DNA of 64,000 nucleotides from NCBI RefSeq assembly GCF_018129995.1, contig NZ_JAFCKS010000003.1, forward strand, positions 248,001 to 312,000. Direction: 5' to 3'. The DNA is from Bradyrhizobium sp. SZCCT0153 (lineage in GTDB: Bacteria; Pseudomonadota; Alphaproteobacteria; Rhizobiales; Xanthobacteraceae). Under the pieces are notes generated by a model. That model saw only the letters and a list, made by a program, of their open reading frames with translations. It was not told where the DNA came from and ran no database searches. Shown here piece after piece: positions 16,986-29,254 of the stretch; position 1 is the stretch's first letter, and each line of letters begins with the position of its first letter. The translations under genes were made by a program, and so were the position numbers.

Positions 16986-17009
16986 CCCTCTCCCGCAAGC
17001 GGGCGAGGG
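16986..17009. repeat. CTCTCCCGC hairpin repeat, copy 2 (one mismatch)
   Basis: CCCTCTCCCGC and GCGGGCGAGGG form a nearly perfect hairpin of the same family as 16891-16914, just after the hemW stop codon. Confidence 0.6.
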
Positions 17010-17034
17010 AGCGCACCGCCGATCTGGCTCAAAT

Positions 17035-18189
17035 TTACGCCGCCAGATCCGCGACCACCGCATCCAGCACCGGAAAACCGCTGCTCGTTACGCGCAGGCG
17101 GCCCGTCGCATCCACGGTGATCGCGCCCTCTTCGCGCAGCAGCGCGATGCGCTTGGGATCGAGCGGGCGGCCGGAGAGCGCCCTGTAACGCTCGGGGTCG
17201 ATGCCCTCGGCCAGCCGCAATCCCATCAGCAGGAATTCGTCGGCGCGCTCTTCGCTGTTGAGGAGGTCGTCGGTGACGTTTCCATGGCCGTTGGTCTCGA
17301 CGCGCATCAGCCAGGCTTCCGGACGCTTCTCGGTGGCGGTGGCGTGCCTGATACCGTCGATATCGAGCCTTCCGTGCGCGCCGGGGCCGATGCCGGCGTA
17401 TTCATCGCCGCGCCAATAGACCAGATTGTGCCGGCATTCGGCGCCGTGCCGCGCGTGATTTGAAATCTCGTAGGCGGGCAGGCCGAGCTTGTCGCAGGTC
17501 TCCTGCGTGACGTCGTAGAGCGCGCGCGCGACCGCTTCGTCCGGCGTCTTCAGCTTGCCGGCCTGGTGCAGGCCGAAGAACGGCGTGCCTTCCTCGATCG
17601 TGAGCTGATAGAGCGACAGGTGCTCGGCGGCCTCATCGATCGCGAGACGCAGCTCATCGGCCCACATCGCCGGGGTCTGGTCGGGGCGGGCGTAGATCAG
17701 GTCGAACGAATAGCGGTCGAACGAGCGGCGCGCGATCGCGACGGCATCGAGTGCCTCGCGTGCGCTGTGCATGCGGCCCAGCGCTTTCAGCGAGGCATCG
17801 TCGAGCGCCTGCACGCCGAGCGAGACGCGATTGACGCCGGCGCTGCGATAGCCGGCGAAGCGCGTGGCCTCGACGCTGGTGGGATTCGCTTCCAGCGTTA
17901 CTTCGACGTCCTTCGCCACGCTCCAGTGCTTGCCGATGGCATCGAGCACGGCGCCGACGGTCGCGGGCTGCATCAGGGATGGTGTGCCGCCGCCGAGAAA
18001 GATCGAGGTGACCTCGCGGCCGGGTACGCGCTCGGCGGTCGCCGCGATCTCGCGCGCGAAGGCGGAAGCGAAGCGCGCCTCGTCGATCGCAGCATGGCGA
18101 ACGTGGCTGTTGAAGTCGCAATAGGGGCATTTCGACAGGCAGAACGGCCAGTGCACGTAGACGCCGAAGGCTTCCTTAGCGTGGCTCAA
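17035..18189 (-). CDS. hemW: HemW: radical SAM haem chaperone
   Basis: A 384-residue radical SAM protein of the HemW family. The start has [19 protein letters not shown], with the Cys-x3-Cys-x2-Cys cluster ligands of radical SAM enzymes. It continues with FLGGGTPS and EANPTSVE and has the HemW C-terminal domain. HemW binds haem and delivers it to target proteins; it is often misnamed as an oxygen-independent coproporphyrinogen oxidase. It overlaps the end of rdgB by 14 nt. Confidence 0.92.
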   Translation of the reverse strand: MSHAKEAFGVYVHWPFCLSKCPYCDFNSHVRHAAIDEARFASAFAREIAATAERVPGREVTSIFLGGGTPSLMQPATVGAVLDAIGKHWSVAKDVEVTLEANPTSVEATRFAGYRSAGVNRVSLGVQALDDASLKALGRMHSAREALDAVAIARRSFDRYSFDLIYARPDQTPAMWADELRLAIDEAAEHLSLYQLTIEEGTPFFGLHQAGKLKTPDEAVARALYDVTQETCDKLGLPAYEISNHARHGAECRHNLVYWRGDEYAGIGPGAHGRLDIDGIRHATATEKRPEAWLMRVETNGHGNVTDDLLNSEERADEFLLMGLRLAEGIDPERYRALSGRPLDPKRIALLREEGAITVDATGRLRVTSSGFPVLDAVVADLAA

Positions 18190-18811
18190 GGCAGATCTCC
18201 GCCAGTTTCACGAAGGCACGGGCGCGGTGCGACAGGCCGAGGCCGAGCGGCGGCAGGCCATGCTTCTCGATGCTGATCATCTCGCCGAAGGTGCGGTTGT
18301 GACCGTCAGGCAAGAACATCGGATCGTAGCCGAAGCCGGCGGTGCCGCGCGGCGGCCAGACCAGCGTGCCGTCGACGCGCGCCTCGACCTCTTCGAGATG
18401 ATCATCGGGCCATGCGACGCAGAGCGCGGAGACGAAATGCGCCTTGCGCTTGTCGGGCGTGGTGGCGCCGCGCTCCTGCAACAGGCGCTCGATCTGCGCC
18501 ATCGCCGCGGCGAAATCCTTGGAGGGGCCGGCCCAGCGCGCGCTGTAGATGCCCGGCGCGCCGTCGAGTGCGTCGACCACGATGCCGGAATCGTCGGCGA
18601 AGGACGGAAGCTTGGTCGCCCGCGCCGCCGCGATCGCCTTGATCGCGGCGTTGCTGCGGAAATCATTGCCGGTTTCTTCCGGCTCGGGCAGGCCGAGCTC
18701 GCCGGCCGACACCGCCTCGATGCCGTAAGGCGCGAGCAGCTCCTTCATCTCGGCGAGCTTGCCGGGATTATGGGTCGCGATGACGAGCTGTCCGGTGATT
18801 CGGCGGTGCAT
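18176..18811 (-). CDS. rdgB: RdgB/HAM1 non-canonical purine NTP pyrophosphatase
   Basis: A 211-residue enzyme that hydrolyses dITP, XTP and ITP to monophosphates, keeping deaminated purines out of nucleic acids. Family motifs are [47 protein letters not shown] and SHRARAF. Length is typical. It lies 11 nt after the rph stop and overlaps hemW, in the order rph-rdgB-hemW that is standard for the group. Confidence 0.95.
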   Translation of the reverse strand: MHRRITGQLVIATHNPGKLAEMKELLAPYGIEAVSAGELGLPEPEETGNDFRSNAAIKAIAAARATKLPSFADDSGIVVDALDGAPGIYSARWAGPSKDFAAAMAQIERLLQERGATTPDKRKAHFVSALCVAWPDDHLEEVEARVDGTLVWPPRGTAGFGYDPMFLPDGHNRTFGEMISIEKHGLPPLGLGLSHRARAFVKLAEICLEPR

Positions 18812-18822
18812 GGGCCTATTGA

Positions 18823-19536
18823 CTACGCGACAGCCAGTTTCTGCAAGTCCACGAGGCGTGCAATGCCCTTCTGGGCCAGTGCCATCAGCGCCAGGAACTC
18901 GTCCTGCGTGAACGGCTCGCGTTCCGCGGTGCCCTGCACCTCGATGATACGGCCGTCGCCGGTCATGACGAAATTGGCGTCAGTCTGCGCTTCCGAATCC
19001 TCGGCATAGTCGAGATCGAGCACCGGTGTGCCGTTGTAGATGCCGCAGGAGATCGCGGCGACGTTGTCGCGCAGCACCTTGGCCTTGATCATGTTGCGCG
19101 CTTTCATCCAGTTGATGCAGTCGGCGAGCGCGACCCAGGCACCGGTGATCGACGCCGTACGGGTGCCGCCGTCGGCCTGGAGCACGTCGCAATCGACCGT
19201 GATCTGGCGCTCGCCGAGCGCTTCGAGATCGACGATGGTGCGGAGCGAGCGGCCGATCAGGCGCTGGATCTCGACGGTGCGGCCGCTCTGCTTGCCGGCG
19301 GCAGCTTCGCGGCGGGTGCGTTCGGAGGTCGCGCGCGGCAGCATGCCATATTCGGCGGTGACCCAGCCGCGGCCCTGGCCTTTCAGCCATGGCGGCAGGC
19401 GGTCTTCCAGCGTGGCGGTGACCAGCACATGGGTGTCGCCGAATTTCACCAGGCAGGAGCCTTCCGCATATTTGACCACGCCGCGCTCCAGCGTCACGGG
19501 GCGCAATTCGTCGGGCGCACGGCGGCTTGGCCGCAT
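18823..19536 (-). CDS. rph: RNase PH
   Basis: A 237-residue phosphorolytic 3'-5' exoribonuclease that trims tRNA 3' ends. It starts [19 protein letters not shown] and has the phosphate-binding and active-site motifs [19 protein letters not shown] and [24 protein letters not shown] precedes the ATG by 7 nt, which fixes this start over longer in-frame options. It is divergent from hrcA, with 163 nt between start codons. Confidence 0.96.
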   Translation of the reverse strand: MRPSRRAPDELRPVTLERGVVKYAEGSCLVKFGDTHVLVTATLEDRLPPWLKGQGRGWVTAEYGMLPRATSERTRREAAAGKQSGRTVEIQRLIGRSLRTIVDLEALGERQITVDCDVLQADGGTRTASITGAWVALADCINWMKARNMIKAKVLRDNVAAISCGIYNGTPVLDLDYAEDSEAQTDANFVMTGDGRIIEVQGTAEREPFTQDEFLALMALAQKGIARLVDLQKLAVA

Positions 19537-19699
19537 GGGAAATCCTCCAAAACTCACGGGAAAGGCTGTTCGCGGTGCTTGTAGGTGGGGTGAGGGTGAG
19601 CGGCAAGGCCTTTTCGGTCCCCAGGCAAAGTCCAAAACCACGCTTGTCAGGGACCTCGCGGATGGACAGATTACAAGCACCTGACAGGAGTTGCCGTCT

Positions 19700-20788
19700 G
19701 TGGCCCATCACGATCCGATCCATCTGATCGCGCCGCGCGCAGGCCTTGCCCAGCTCAACGAGCGTTCCCGCGACATCTTTCGTCAAATTGTCGAAAGCTA
19801 TCTGGCGACCGGAGAGCCCGTAGGTTCGCGCAATATCTCGCGCCTGATCGCCATGCCGCTGTCGCCGGCGTCGGTCCGCAACGTCATGGCCGACCTGGAA
19901 CAGCTTGGCCTGATCTACGCGCCGCATACTTCCGCCGGCCGGCTGCCGACGGAACTCGGCCTGCGCTTCTTCGTCGATGCCCTGATGCAGGTCGGTGACC
20001 TCAATGACAGCGAACGGCAGACGATTCAGAGCCAGTTGACCTCCGTAGGCCACGCGCAATCGGTCGAGGCGGCGCTGGAGGAGGCGTTGACGCGGCTCTC
20101 CGGCCTGACCCGGGCTGCGGCCGTCGTGCTGACCCCGAAATCCAATGCGCGGCTCAAACATATCGAATTCGTCCGGCTGGAACCGGAAAAGGCACTGGTG
20201 ATCCTGGTCGGCGAGGACGGGCAGGTTGAAAACCGCGTCTTGACGCTGCCGCCGGGAGTTCCATCTTCGGCGCTGACAGAAGCCGGCAACTTCCTCAATG
20301 CACGAATCCGGGGCCGGACCCTGGCCGAGGCGCGGCTCGAGCTCGAGACCGCGCTCGGAGAGGCGCGCACCGAGCTCGATCAGCTGACGCAGAAAGTGAT
20401 CTCGGCCGGCATCGCCAACTGGTCCGGCGGCGACAACGAGGATCGTCAGCTCATCGTCCGCGGCCACGCCAATCTGCTCGAGGATCTGCATGCGCTGGAG
20501 GATCTCGAGCGCGTTCGCCTGCTGTTCGACGATCTCGAGACCAAGCGCGGCGTGATCGACCTGCTCGGCCGGGCCGAGACAGCGGAAGGCGTGCGGATCT
20601 TCATCGGCAGTGAGAACAAGCTGTTCTCGTTGTCGGGCTCGTCCACGATCATCTCGCCCTATCGGGATGCCGCCGGCCAAATTGTCGGTGTTTTGGGCGT
20701 GATCGGACCGACACGGCTGAATTATGCCCGCGTGATCCCGACCGTGGACTACGCCGCCCGCATCGTCAGCCGGCTTCTGGGCGGCTGA
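19700..20788 (+). CDS. hrcA: HrcA heat-shock repressor
   Basis: A 362-residue repressor of class I heat-shock genes that binds CIRCE operators. The N-terminal winged helix includes [20 protein letters not shown] and [19 protein letters not shown]; the GAF-like domain and C-terminus ([16 protein letters not shown]) are typical. The start is GTG at 19700, 9 nt after CAGGAG, giving the known N-terminus AHHDPI. No CIRCE element was seen in this window, so its targets (probably groESL) lie elsewhere. It is followed by grpE. Confidence 0.95.
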   Translation: MAHHDPIHLIAPRAGLAQLNERSRDIFRQIVESYLATGEPVGSRNISRLIAMPLSPASVRNVMADLEQLGLIYAPHTSAGRLPTELGLRFFVDALMQVGDLNDSERQTIQSQLTSVGHAQSVEAALEEALTRLSGLTRAAAVVLTPKSNARLKHIEFVRLEPEKALVILVGEDGQVENRVLTLPPGVPSSALTEAGNFLNARIRGRTLAEARLELETALGEARTELDQLTQKVISAGIANWSGGDNEDRQLIVRGHANLLEDLHALEDLERVRLLFDDLETKRGVIDLLGRAETAEGVRIFIGSENKLFSLSGSSTIISPYRDAAGQIVGVLGVIGPTRLNYARVIPTVDYAARIVSRLLGG

Positions 20789-20884
20789 CCGAAGTTCCCC
20801 CCGATCACGGGCGCTTGATTTTCGGCGCCCGAAGCACGATATCCGGGCCAGAAAACTCCTGAGACGAATGCGAAAAGAGAGCCG

Positions 20885-21502
20885 ATGACCGATCGAGACC
20901 GGCAACCCGAAGACACGAGTGCTGCGGCCGGCGAGCCCGTGGTGTCAAAACCCTACATCATGCCCGACGATCCGGAGCCCGGCTCGGTCGAGACGTTGCA
21001 GAAGGAAGTCGCCGAGGCGCGCGACCGCATGCTGCGGACGCTGGCCGAGATGGAGAACCTGCGCAAGCGCACCACCAAGGAAGTCGCTGACGCCCGTCTC
21101 TACGGCATCACCGGCTTTGCCCGCGACGTGCTCGACATCGCCGACAATCTCCAGCGCGCGCTCGATGCCATTCCGGCCGAAACACGTGCCGCGGCCGATC
21201 CCGGCCTGACCTCGCTGATCGAGGGTGTCGAGCTCACCGAACGTTCGCTGCTCAACGCGCTGGAAAAGCACGGCGTGAAGAAGTTCGATCCCTCGGGCCA
21301 GAAGTTCGACCCGAACTTCCAGCAGGCGATGTTCGAGGTGCCCGACGCGTCGGTGCCTGCGGGCACCGTGGTGCAGGTCATGCAGGCCGGCTACACCATC
21401 GGCGAGCGCGTGCTGCGCCCCGCTTTGGTCGGCGTCGCCAAGGGCGGCGCGAAGGCCGCGCCCGCGGCCAACACCAACGAGCCAAACAGCGCGGCGAATT
21501 GA
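20885..21502 (+). CDS. grpE: GrpE: nucleotide exchange factor for DnaK
   Basis: A 205-residue protein with an acidic disordered start, a long coiled coil (about residues 35-90, including [17 protein letters not shown]) and the beta-rich head that opens the DnaK nucleotide cleft ([32 protein letters not shown]). It follows hrcA by 96 nt and is probably in its operon. The ATG is preceded by AAAGAGAGCCG. Confidence 0.95.
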   Translation: MTDRDRQPEDTSAAAGEPVVSKPYIMPDDPEPGSVETLQKEVAEARDRMLRTLAEMENLRKRTTKEVADARLYGITGFARDVLDIADNLQRALDAIPAETRAAADPGLTSLIEGVELTERSLLNALEKHGVKKFDPSGQKFDPNFQQAMFEVPDASVPAGTVVQVMQAGYTIGERVLRPALVGVAKGGAKAAPAANTNEPNSAAN

Positions 21503-21507
21503 TCGAT

Positions 21508-21622
21508 CCTGATGGTGAGGAGGCGCGTCAGCGCCGTCCCGAACCATGCAGGCCGAGCTGCCGCAGCGGTGCCTTCATCCTTCGAGACGCGCGCGAAGAA
21601 GCGCGCTCCTCGGGGTGAGGGT
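21508..21622. repeat. Intergenic repeat, CATCCTTCGAGACG family, copy 1
   Basis: Contains GATGGTGAGGAGGCGCGTC, GAACCATGCAGG and CATCCTTCGAGACGCGCGCG followed by a GGGGTGAGGGTCT tail. The same word order occurs at 60391-60510, and shared words at 29585-29698. It fills the space after grpE. Confidence 0.6.
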
Positions 21623-21642
21623 CTTGCAGTTGTTCGCGTCGA

Positions 21643-22365
21643 TTACGCGCCGACCGCGATGTCCGCGGACTGAATCCGCTTCACGCCGGCCTTGGCCATA
21701 TCCGTCCAGGCCTTGGCCAGCGAGCCCTGCGTGTCGATGCCGCGGCAGGCGTCTTCCACCACATAGACCTCGAAGCCCGCCTTGCGCGCGTCGAGCGCGG
21801 TCCAGGCGACGCAGAAATCGGTCGCCAGCCCCGCGACGAAGACGCGCTTGATCTTGCGCGCCTTCAGATAGCCGGCAAGGCCGGTCGAGGTCTTGCCGTC
21901 GGCTTCGAGGAAGGCCGAATAGCTGTCGACGTCCTTGTGAAAACCCTTGCGGATGATCAGCTCGGCCTGCGGGATCGAGAGGTCCTTCGACAACGCGGCG
22001 CCGTCGGTGCCCTGCACGCAATGGTCGGGCCACAGCACCTGCTTGCCGTAGGGAAGATCGATGGTCTCGAACGGCTTCTTGCCCGAATGCACCGACGCAA
22101 ACGAGACGTGGCCGGGTGTATGCCAGTCCTGCGTCATCACCACGTTCGCGAATGCCTTGGCTATCTTGTTGATGACCGGCACCACCTGCTCGCCTTCCTT
22201 CACTGCGAGGCTGCCGCCCGGCAGGAAGCAGTTTTGCACGTCGATCACGAGCAGCGCGGATGTCTCGTCCGGCTTGATCGATGCCGCTGCAAGAAGTGCG
22301 GTTGGCGCGAGGGTCGCCAGCGCCGTGGTCCCGAGCGCTGCCAAAATTTGTCGTCGATCAAGCAT
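21643..22365 (-). CDS. pncA: Exported nicotinamidase/isochorismatase-family hydrolase
   Basis: A 240-residue protein starting MLDRRQILAALGTTALATLA, a possible twin-arginine signal, so it probably acts in the periplasm. The cysteine-hydrolase domain has LLVIDVQNCFLPGG (catalytic Asp), TQDWHTPGH (metal ligands), LWPDHCVQGT and VAGLATDFCVAWTALDA (catalytic Cys). These match nicotinamidases, which convert nicotinamide to nicotinate for NAD salvage. GGAGGGAGGCG precedes the ATG. An exported form is less usual than the cytosolic enzyme. Confidence 0.82.
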   Translation of the reverse strand: MLDRRQILAALGTTALATLAPTALLAAASIKPDETSALLVIDVQNCFLPGGSLAVKEGEQVVPVINKIAKAFANVVMTQDWHTPGHVSFASVHSGKKPFETIDLPYGKQVLWPDHCVQGTDGAALSKDLSIPQAELIIRKGFHKDVDSYSAFLEADGKTSTGLAGYLKARKIKRVFVAGLATDFCVAWTALDARKAGFEVYVVEDACRGIDTQGSLAKAWTDMAKAGVKRIQSADIAVGA

Positions 22366-22485
22366 CGTTCGCCTCCCTCCAGGATGATCCAACGGAAGGG
22401 GGAGCCTAGTTCCGTTCGTACACGAACAGAAGCCCGAAAATGCAGGCGGTCCTGGCGAGTGGCCGGGCTTGTCGGCCCTAGGATT

Positions 22486-23427
22486 CTACCCCTTCGGCTG
22501 GATGCCGTCGCGCACGGCGCGGAAGCGGGTGAAGGCGGCCGGCCATTGGTCGCGCGGGGCGCTGGCGATGATGCGCAGCGAGGCGCCGCCGCCGCTGAAG
22601 CGGATCCATTGCACCACGGTCACCGCGGTCTTGTCCTTGCCGCTGATGCCGTCGATCCGGGTCTCGAAACCCTGCTGGCCATTGATGCGGATCGGCTCGG
22701 ACATGGTGACGCGCGACTCGCGCAGGCCCGGAATCTGCAGCGCCGCCTCCTGGGCGAAGCGGGCACGGTCGTCGGCCTGCTGCGGGGTGGCGCCGATCAG
22801 GCCGAGGATCATGAACGGCTTCGACTCATAGCCCGTGGTCTCGTCGCCGTCGGCCAGGATGATGCTGCTGCCCGGCGCCAGCGTGCGGATGTCCTTGAAG
22901 TCGGCGAGATCGGTGATCTTGAACGGCATCAGCGCGATCTGCTCGTCGGCCGAGACTTGCTTGCGGGTGACGGTGCTCGCGAACATCTGCCGCACCGCCT
23001 CGTCGGTGTAGATCTTGGTCGCATTGTCCGGGATCTGCACCGCGACATAGCCGGAAAAGCCGGCGCCCGGCACGATCATCGAATAGCGCTTCACCGGGGT
23101 CTCGCCGGCCTTGCCGCTTTCGGTGGTGAAATAGGCAAGACCCGCGGGGGTCTCGATCTTGTCCTGCTTGACGCCATTGGCGCCGGCCGGATTGGAATTG
23201 AAGGCGCTCACGACCTCGCCATAGGCCGCCGGCGGCAGCTCGGTGATCAGCACCTTGACGTTGCCGTCCTCGCTTTCGAAGCCCGGGAAGGTCTTTGCCG
23301 TGCTCAGGCCGATCAGCGGCACCATGCCGAGGCGCAGGCCGGGCGGGAAGACCGCGTCGGCAGCCAGGGCCGGAAGCGCGGAGGCGACGAGGAGGGCGAG
23401 CGCGGCTAGGGGGCGGATCAGCGTCAT
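22486..23427 (-). CDS. Secreted conserved hypothetical protein
   Basis: A 313-residue protein with a clear signal peptide (IRPLAALALLVASALPALAA). The mature part begins FPPGLRLGMVPLIGLSTAKTF. No cysteine pairs, metal sites or catalytic motifs stand out. Its tail (RASLRIIASAPRDQWP-like segment) looks like an alpha-beta lipid- or ligand-binding fold seen in other rhizobial secreted proteins. I can give no function. The start could also be GTG two codons upstream. Confidence 0.65.
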   Translation of the reverse strand: MTLIRPLAALALLVASALPALAADAVFPPGLRLGMVPLIGLSTAKTFPGFESEDGNVKVLITELPPAAYGEVVSAFNSNPAGANGVKQDKIETPAGLAYFTTESGKAGETPVKRYSMIVPGAGFSGYVAVQIPDNATKIYTDEAVRQMFASTVTRKQVSADEQIALMPFKITDLADFKDIRTLAPGSSIILADGDETTGYESKPFMILGLIGATPQQADDRARFAQEAALQIPGLRESRVTMSEPIRINGQQGFETRIDGISGKDKTAVTVVQWIRFSGGGASLRIIASAPRDQWPAAFTRFRAVRDGIQPKG

Positions 23428-23823
23428 GGGCACTCTGATTGGTTCACATTGAGGCCGTTCGATGGTCGGCCACTGGGCCGCTTTGTCGCGCGAAGCAGGC
23501 TCGCGGCTTCGGTCCGGCCGGCCGCCTTTTAGCGGCTTTGGCCTTGCCGCAACAGGGGTGGGGGGTGATCGCGGTGGCGGGGCTTGCCCAGGCCCGGACC
23601 TGTTAATAATTCCTCACCCGCAAGGGCGGTGAAGCCCGGATATGATCTGCCAAAACCCAATGTTTTCACGGCGGAAACGTAGCTTCGGTCCTTGCGGGCC
23701 CCTCCCCCCCTCCTATATGAGCGTCAACCATCGCAATATCGCGAATGTTTGATCTTAGGGGGTTTCGGTTCGGGTGCCTTCTGGGCCCAGCCAACCTGCC
23801 GCAAAAAGAAGGATATCAGGACC
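23428..23823. other. Intergenic region upstream of dnaK
   Basis: About 400 bases with no gene. The part near 23691-23718 holds the predicted heat-shock promoter. A hairpin, GCCGCC-TTTTA-GCGGC (about 23521-23536), sits closer to the secreted hypothetical gene. The rest shows nothing notable. Confidence 0.5.
23691..23718 (+). promoter_or_regulatory. Predicted RpoH (sigma-32) promoter of dnaK
   Basis: CTTG at 23691-23694 and CCTATAT at 23712-23718 are separated by 17 nt. This fits the alphaproteobacterial heat-shock promoter pattern (CTTG, about 17 nt, then a C-rich TAT box). It lies about 100 nt upstream of the dnaK ATG, where a heat-shock promoter is expected. Confidence 0.6.
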
Positions 23824-25725
<1,902 letters not shown>

Positions 25726-25774
25726 TCCCCAAGAGGGTGATGATGCGGACGGCTTGGACCCCACACGCGCTAAC

Positions 25775-25799
25775 GGCCTCCTCCCTCGCGGGGGAGGCC
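25775..25799. terminator. Terminator-like hairpin after dnaK
   Basis: GGCCTCC and GGAGGCC close a hairpin with inner pairs, 50 nt after the dnaK stop. No clear T-run follows, so it may reduce rather than end read-through into dnaJ, or be an intergenic repeat. Confidence 0.4.
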
Positions 25800-25976
25800 G
25801 CCGTGTCGGGCTCGACAGGCCAGGGCTCTGGCCTCGTTACGATCGATCAATTCCCAGTTGTTATTCTGAACGCTGCCTTGCAGTCCTCTGCCGCGAGGCG
25901 GAATGGCGCTTATATCGTCGCATGGCGACGTTGTTTCGCTCCGACTTGAATCGCGATTGGATAGACCGAGTTCATC

Positions 25977-27107
25977 ATGTCCACGTCCACCAAGCGCTGC
26001 TATTACGAGACTCTCGAAGTCGAACGCGATGCTGACGATTCCGTCCTGAAATCGTCGTTCCGCAAGCTGGCGATGAAGTTCCACCCCGACCGCAATCCCG
26101 GGGACGACACCAGCGAAGTCAAGTTCAAGGAAATCAACGAGGCCTACGAGGTCCTGAAAGACAAGGACAAGCGCGCCGCCTATGACCGCTTCGGTCATGC
26201 CGCCTTCGAGCAGGGTGGCGGTGGCGGCGCCGGTTTCGGCGCGGGCTTCGCCTCCTCCTTCTCCGACATTTTCGAAGACCTGTTCGGCATGGCTGGACAA
26301 CGTGGCCGCGGCGGCCGCGAGCGCGGCGCCGACCTGCGCTACAATATGGAAATCACCCTCGAGGAAGCCTTCGGCGGCAAGACCGCGCAGATCGAGATTC
26401 CGGTCTCGGTCACCTGCGAGGCCTGCTCGGGCATCGGCGCCAAGGCCGGCACCAAGCCGAAGACCTGCTCGACCTGCGGCGGCGCCGGCCGGGTGCGGCA
26501 GTCGCAGGGCTTCTTCACGCTGGAGCGGACCTGTCCGGGCTGCCAGGGCCGCGGCCAGATGATCGAGGACGCCTGCCCGTCCTGCTCGGGCCAGGGGCGT
26601 GTCACCCGCGAGCGGACGCTGTCGGTCAATATTCCTCCGGGCGTCGAGGACGGCACCAGGATCAGGCTCGCCGGCGAGGGCGAGGCCGGGGTCCGCGGCG
26701 GCCCGCCCGGCGACCTCTACATCTTCCTTTCGCTGGCCCAGCACCAGTTCTTCCAGCGCGACGGCGCCGATCTGCATTGCCGCGTGCCGATCTCGATGGT
26801 GACGGCCGCCCTTGGCGGCGAATTCGAGGTGCCGACGATCGAGAAGGGCAAGACCAAGGTGAAGGTCCCGGCCGGGACCCAGTCCAGCCGTCGATTCCGC
26901 ATCGCGTCGAAAGGCATGCCGGTGCTGCGCTCGCGCCAGATGGGCGACATGTACGTCCAGGTCGTGGTCGAGACCCCGCAAAATCTCACCAAGAAGCAGC
27001 AGGAATTGCTGGCCGAGTTCGAAAAGCTCTCCTCCGGCAACACCCAGCCGGAATCCGAGGGCTTCTTCACCAAGGTCAAGGATTTCTTCGGTAATCGGGC
27101 GAATTGA
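25977..27107 (+). CDS. dnaJ: DnaJ: Hsp40 co-chaperone
   Basis: A 376-residue type I J-protein. The J domain has [10 protein letters not shown] with the HPD motif (about residues 33-35). It is followed by a glycine-rich linker, four zinc-binding repeats ([33 protein letters not shown]) and the C-terminal substrate domains. It stimulates DnaK ATP hydrolysis and delivers unfolded proteins. The order dnaK-dnaJ-pmtA matches that described in Bradyrhizobium. Confidence 0.97.
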   Translation: MSTSTKRCYYETLEVERDADDSVLKSSFRKLAMKFHPDRNPGDDTSEVKFKEINEAYEVLKDKDKRAAYDRFGHAAFEQGGGGGAGFGAGFASSFSDIFEDLFGMAGQRGRGGRERGADLRYNMEITLEEAFGGKTAQIEIPVSVTCEACSGIGAKAGTKPKTCSTCGGAGRVRQSQGFFTLERTCPGCQGRGQMIEDACPSCSGQGRVTRERTLSVNIPPGVEDGTRIRLAGEGEAGVRGGPPGDLYIFLSLAQHQFFQRDGADLHCRVPISMVTAALGGEFEVPTIEKGKTKVKVPAGTQSSRRFRIASKGMPVLRSRQMGDMYVQVVVETPQNLTKKQQELLAEFEKLSSGNTQPESEGFFTKVKDFFGNRAN

Positions 27108-27200
27108 GCCGTCTTGACCGTACCGCCTTCGGCCTATACCTGTTTATGACCATTTTCTGACACGCCGCGGTCACGCGGTCTCGTCCCGTCCGGTCCAGAC

Positions 27201-27800
27201 ATGCCATTGCCGTCGTCCGCGCGTGCGTTGAAGAAGCCTCGTCTTGACGACGAGGTGCGTTTTCTCCGGTCATGGATCGAAAAGCCCCTGCACATGGGGG
27301 CGGTGATGCCGTCGGGCAAGCTGCTGGCCCGGACCATGGCCCATTACGTCGATGTCAATTCGGACGCTCCGGTGGTCGAGCTCGGGCCCGGCACCGGCGC
27401 CATCACCTCGGCCCTGATCGAGCGCGGCGTCGATCAGAAGCGTCTCGTCCTGGTCGAATACAATCCCGGCTTCTGTGCGCTGCTGCGCGACCGCTATCCG
27501 CAGGCCAAGGTGGTGCAGGGCGATGCCTATCGCCTGCGCGACACGCTCTGGAACGTGCTGAGCGCGCCGGCTTCCGCGGTCGTCTCCGGCCTGCCGCTCG
27601 TCACAAAACCGATGCTGACGCGGCTGCGGCTCATCCGTGACGCCTTCACCGCGCTGGCGCCCGGCGCGCCTTTCGTCCAGTTCACCTATGCGGTGGTGCC
27701 GCCGATCCCGAAATCGCTGCCCGGCGTGTCCACAGAGGCCTCCGAACGGATCTGGATGAACCTTCCGCCGGCCCGCGTCTGGGTGTATCGCAAGCACTAA
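27201..27800 (+). CDS. pmtA: Phospholipid N-methyltransferase PmtA
   Basis: A 199-residue SAM-dependent methyltransferase. The SAM-binding motif VVELGPGTGAITSALIERG lies at about residues 60-78. MGAVMPSGKLLARTMA in the N-terminal part and SGLPLVTKP are typical of the rhizobial PmtA family. It methylates phosphatidylethanolamine toward phosphatidylcholine at the membrane. The location just after dnaJ is the one described for Bradyrhizobium pmtA; phosphatidylcholine is known to matter for symbiosis there. An rRNA adenine methyltransferase relative is the less likely reading. Confidence 0.85.
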   Translation: MPLPSSARALKKPRLDDEVRFLRSWIEKPLHMGAVMPSGKLLARTMAHYVDVNSDAPVVELGPGTGAITSALIERGVDQKRLVLVEYNPGFCALLRDRYPQAKVVQGDAYRLRDTLWNVLSAPASAVVSGLPLVTKPMLTRLRLIRDAFTALAPGAPFVQFTYAVVPPIPKSLPGVSTEASERIWMNLPPARVWVYRKH

Positions 27801-27858
27801 TTCCGCCGGCATCCTTAGTTTGCGCGGCGGGCTCGTTTCGCCGAACGCATGGAAGTGG

Positions 27859-28437
27859 ATGTCCGCACCCAAAATCCTGGTCATTCCCGGCTCGCTGCGC
27901 ACCGGCTCGCACAATGCGAAGCTGGCGGCGGTCGCTGCCCATGAATTCGCGAAAGCCGGTGTCGACATCACCCGCATCTCGCTCGCCGATTTTCCGCTGC
28001 CGATCTACGACGGCGATCTCCAGGCCAAATCCGGCGTGCCCAAGCACGCCATCAATCTCAAGCGCATGATCGGCGCGCACCATGGCGTGCTGATCGTCTC
28101 GCCCGAATACAATGCTTCGGTGCCTCCGCTGCTGAAGAACGCAATCGACTGGGTCAGCCGGGTGCATGAGCTGCACGAGGCGCGCGGCGACGTCTTCCGC
28201 AACCGTGTCTTCGCGCTCGCCGGTGCCTCGCAGAGCCGGCTCGGTGCTGCTCGCGCGCTGCAGGCGTTGCGGCTGATCCTGACCTCCTGCCACGCCAATG
28301 TGATTGCCAGCCAGCTCACGCTCGCCTTTGCCGATCAGGCCTATGACGATATGGACAGGCTGAAGAACGAGGGCGATATCGCCGCGTTGAAGGAGCTGGT
28401 GCGGCAGTTGATCGACATTTCCCAACGCATGATGTGA
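27859..28437 (+). CDS. NADPH-dependent FMN reductase family protein
   Basis: A 192-residue flavodoxin-like protein of the NADPH-dependent FMN reductase/ChrR group. Motifs are ILVIPGSLRTGSHNAKLA (FMN phosphate loop) and VLIVSPEYNASVPPLLKNAIDW. It probably reduces FMN or quinones. The ATG follows GGAAGTGG. It ends 6 nt before pyrF and is probably cotranscribed with it. Confidence 0.85.
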   Translation: MSAPKILVIPGSLRTGSHNAKLAAVAAHEFAKAGVDITRISLADFPLPIYDGDLQAKSGVPKHAINLKRMIGAHHGVLIVSPEYNASVPPLLKNAIDWVSRVHELHEARGDVFRNRVFALAGASQSRLGAARALQALRLILTSCHANVIASQLTLAFADQAYDDMDRLKNEGDIAALKELVRQLIDISQRMM

Positions 28438-28443
28438 GGTGAC

Positions 28444-29157
28444 ATGACGCAAGCCGAGATCGCCCCGAAAGACCGCCTGATCGTTGCGCTCGATCTGCCG
28501 AGCGTTGATGCCGCGGAGGCGATGATCGCGAAGCTCGGCGACAGCGTCACGTTCTACAAGATTGGCTATCAGCTGGCTTATGCCGGCGGCTTGCCGCTGA
28601 TCGGCAAGCTCGCCGACAAGGGCAAGAAGGTGTTCGCCGATCTGAAGATGCACGACATCGGCAATACGGTGACGCGTGGTGTCGAGAGCGTGGCGAAGCT
28701 GGGCGCAACTTTCGTCACGGTGCATGCCTATCCGCAGACCATGAAGGGCGCCGTCGAAGGCCGCGGCAGTGCCAGCCTGAAGATTCTCGCCGTCACGGTG
28801 CTGACCTCCTACAACGACGACGATCTGCATGCAGCCGGCTATCGGCTCAGCGTCTCCGAGCTGGTCGAGGCGCGCGCGCAGCAGGCGCAGGTGCTCGGCA
28901 TCGATGGATTGGTGTCGTCGCCCGAGGAGGTGGGAGCCTTGCGCAAGATCGTCGGCCACCAGATGAGCCTCGTCACCCCCGGCATCCGCCCGGCGGGTTC
29001 GGCAACCGGTGACCAGAAACGCATCATGACGCCGGGGCGCGCGATCACTGCGGGCGCCGATTACCTCGTCGTCGGGCGTCCGGTGGTGGAAGCCGCCGAT
29101 CCCAAGGCAATAGCCGAGGCCATCCAGGCCGAGATCGCGCAGGCGCTCGGAGCATGA
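28444..29157 (+). CDS. pyrF: Orotidine 5'-phosphate decarboxylase
   Basis: A 237-residue TIM-barrel enzyme that makes UMP from OMP, the last step of UMP synthesis. It has LIVALDLPS, the active-site signature [14 protein letters not shown] (Lys and Asp) and TPGIRPAG. The stop codon TGA lies inside the start of a 70-bp palindromic repeat (29150-29219), so the last residues (GA) are repeat-derived. Confidence 0.97.
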   Translation: MTQAEIAPKDRLIVALDLPSVDAAEAMIAKLGDSVTFYKIGYQLAYAGGLPLIGKLADKGKKVFADLKMHDIGNTVTRGVESVAKLGATFVTVHAYPQTMKGAVEGRGSASLKILAVTVLTSYNDDDLHAAGYRLSVSELVEARAQQAQVLGIDGLVSSPEEVGALRKIVGHQMSLVTPGIRPAGSATGDQKRIMTPGRAITAGADYLVVGRPVVEAADPKAIAEAIQAEIAQALGA

Positions 29158-29219
29158 TCCGGACCCGAAGGGCCGCGTTAGCGCAAAGTGTGCAGCGGTT
29201 TTCCGATCAGATCATGCTC
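29150..29219. repeat. GAGCATGATC palindromic repeat at the pyrF end
   Basis: GAGCATGATC (29150-29159) and GATCATGCTC (29210-29219) are exact inverted copies at the ends of a 70-base unit with GCAGCGGTTTTCCGA inside. A related unit lies at 51297-51345. The left arm provides the pyrF stop codon. Confidence 0.7.
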
Positions 29220-29254
29220 AAATAGAGATCAACAACAACACAGGGAGAAGAACA

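Noticed and set aside
19537..19699. CIRCE operator in front of hrcA
   Set aside because: No TTAGCACTC-N9-GAGTGCTAA-like dyad was found in the rph-hrcA gap or elsewhere in the window.
18980..20905. Minus-strand frame of 641 codons across rph and hrcA
   Set aside because: It is antisense to hrcA and out of frame with rph; composition is arginine-rich in the manner of GC-rich shadow frames.
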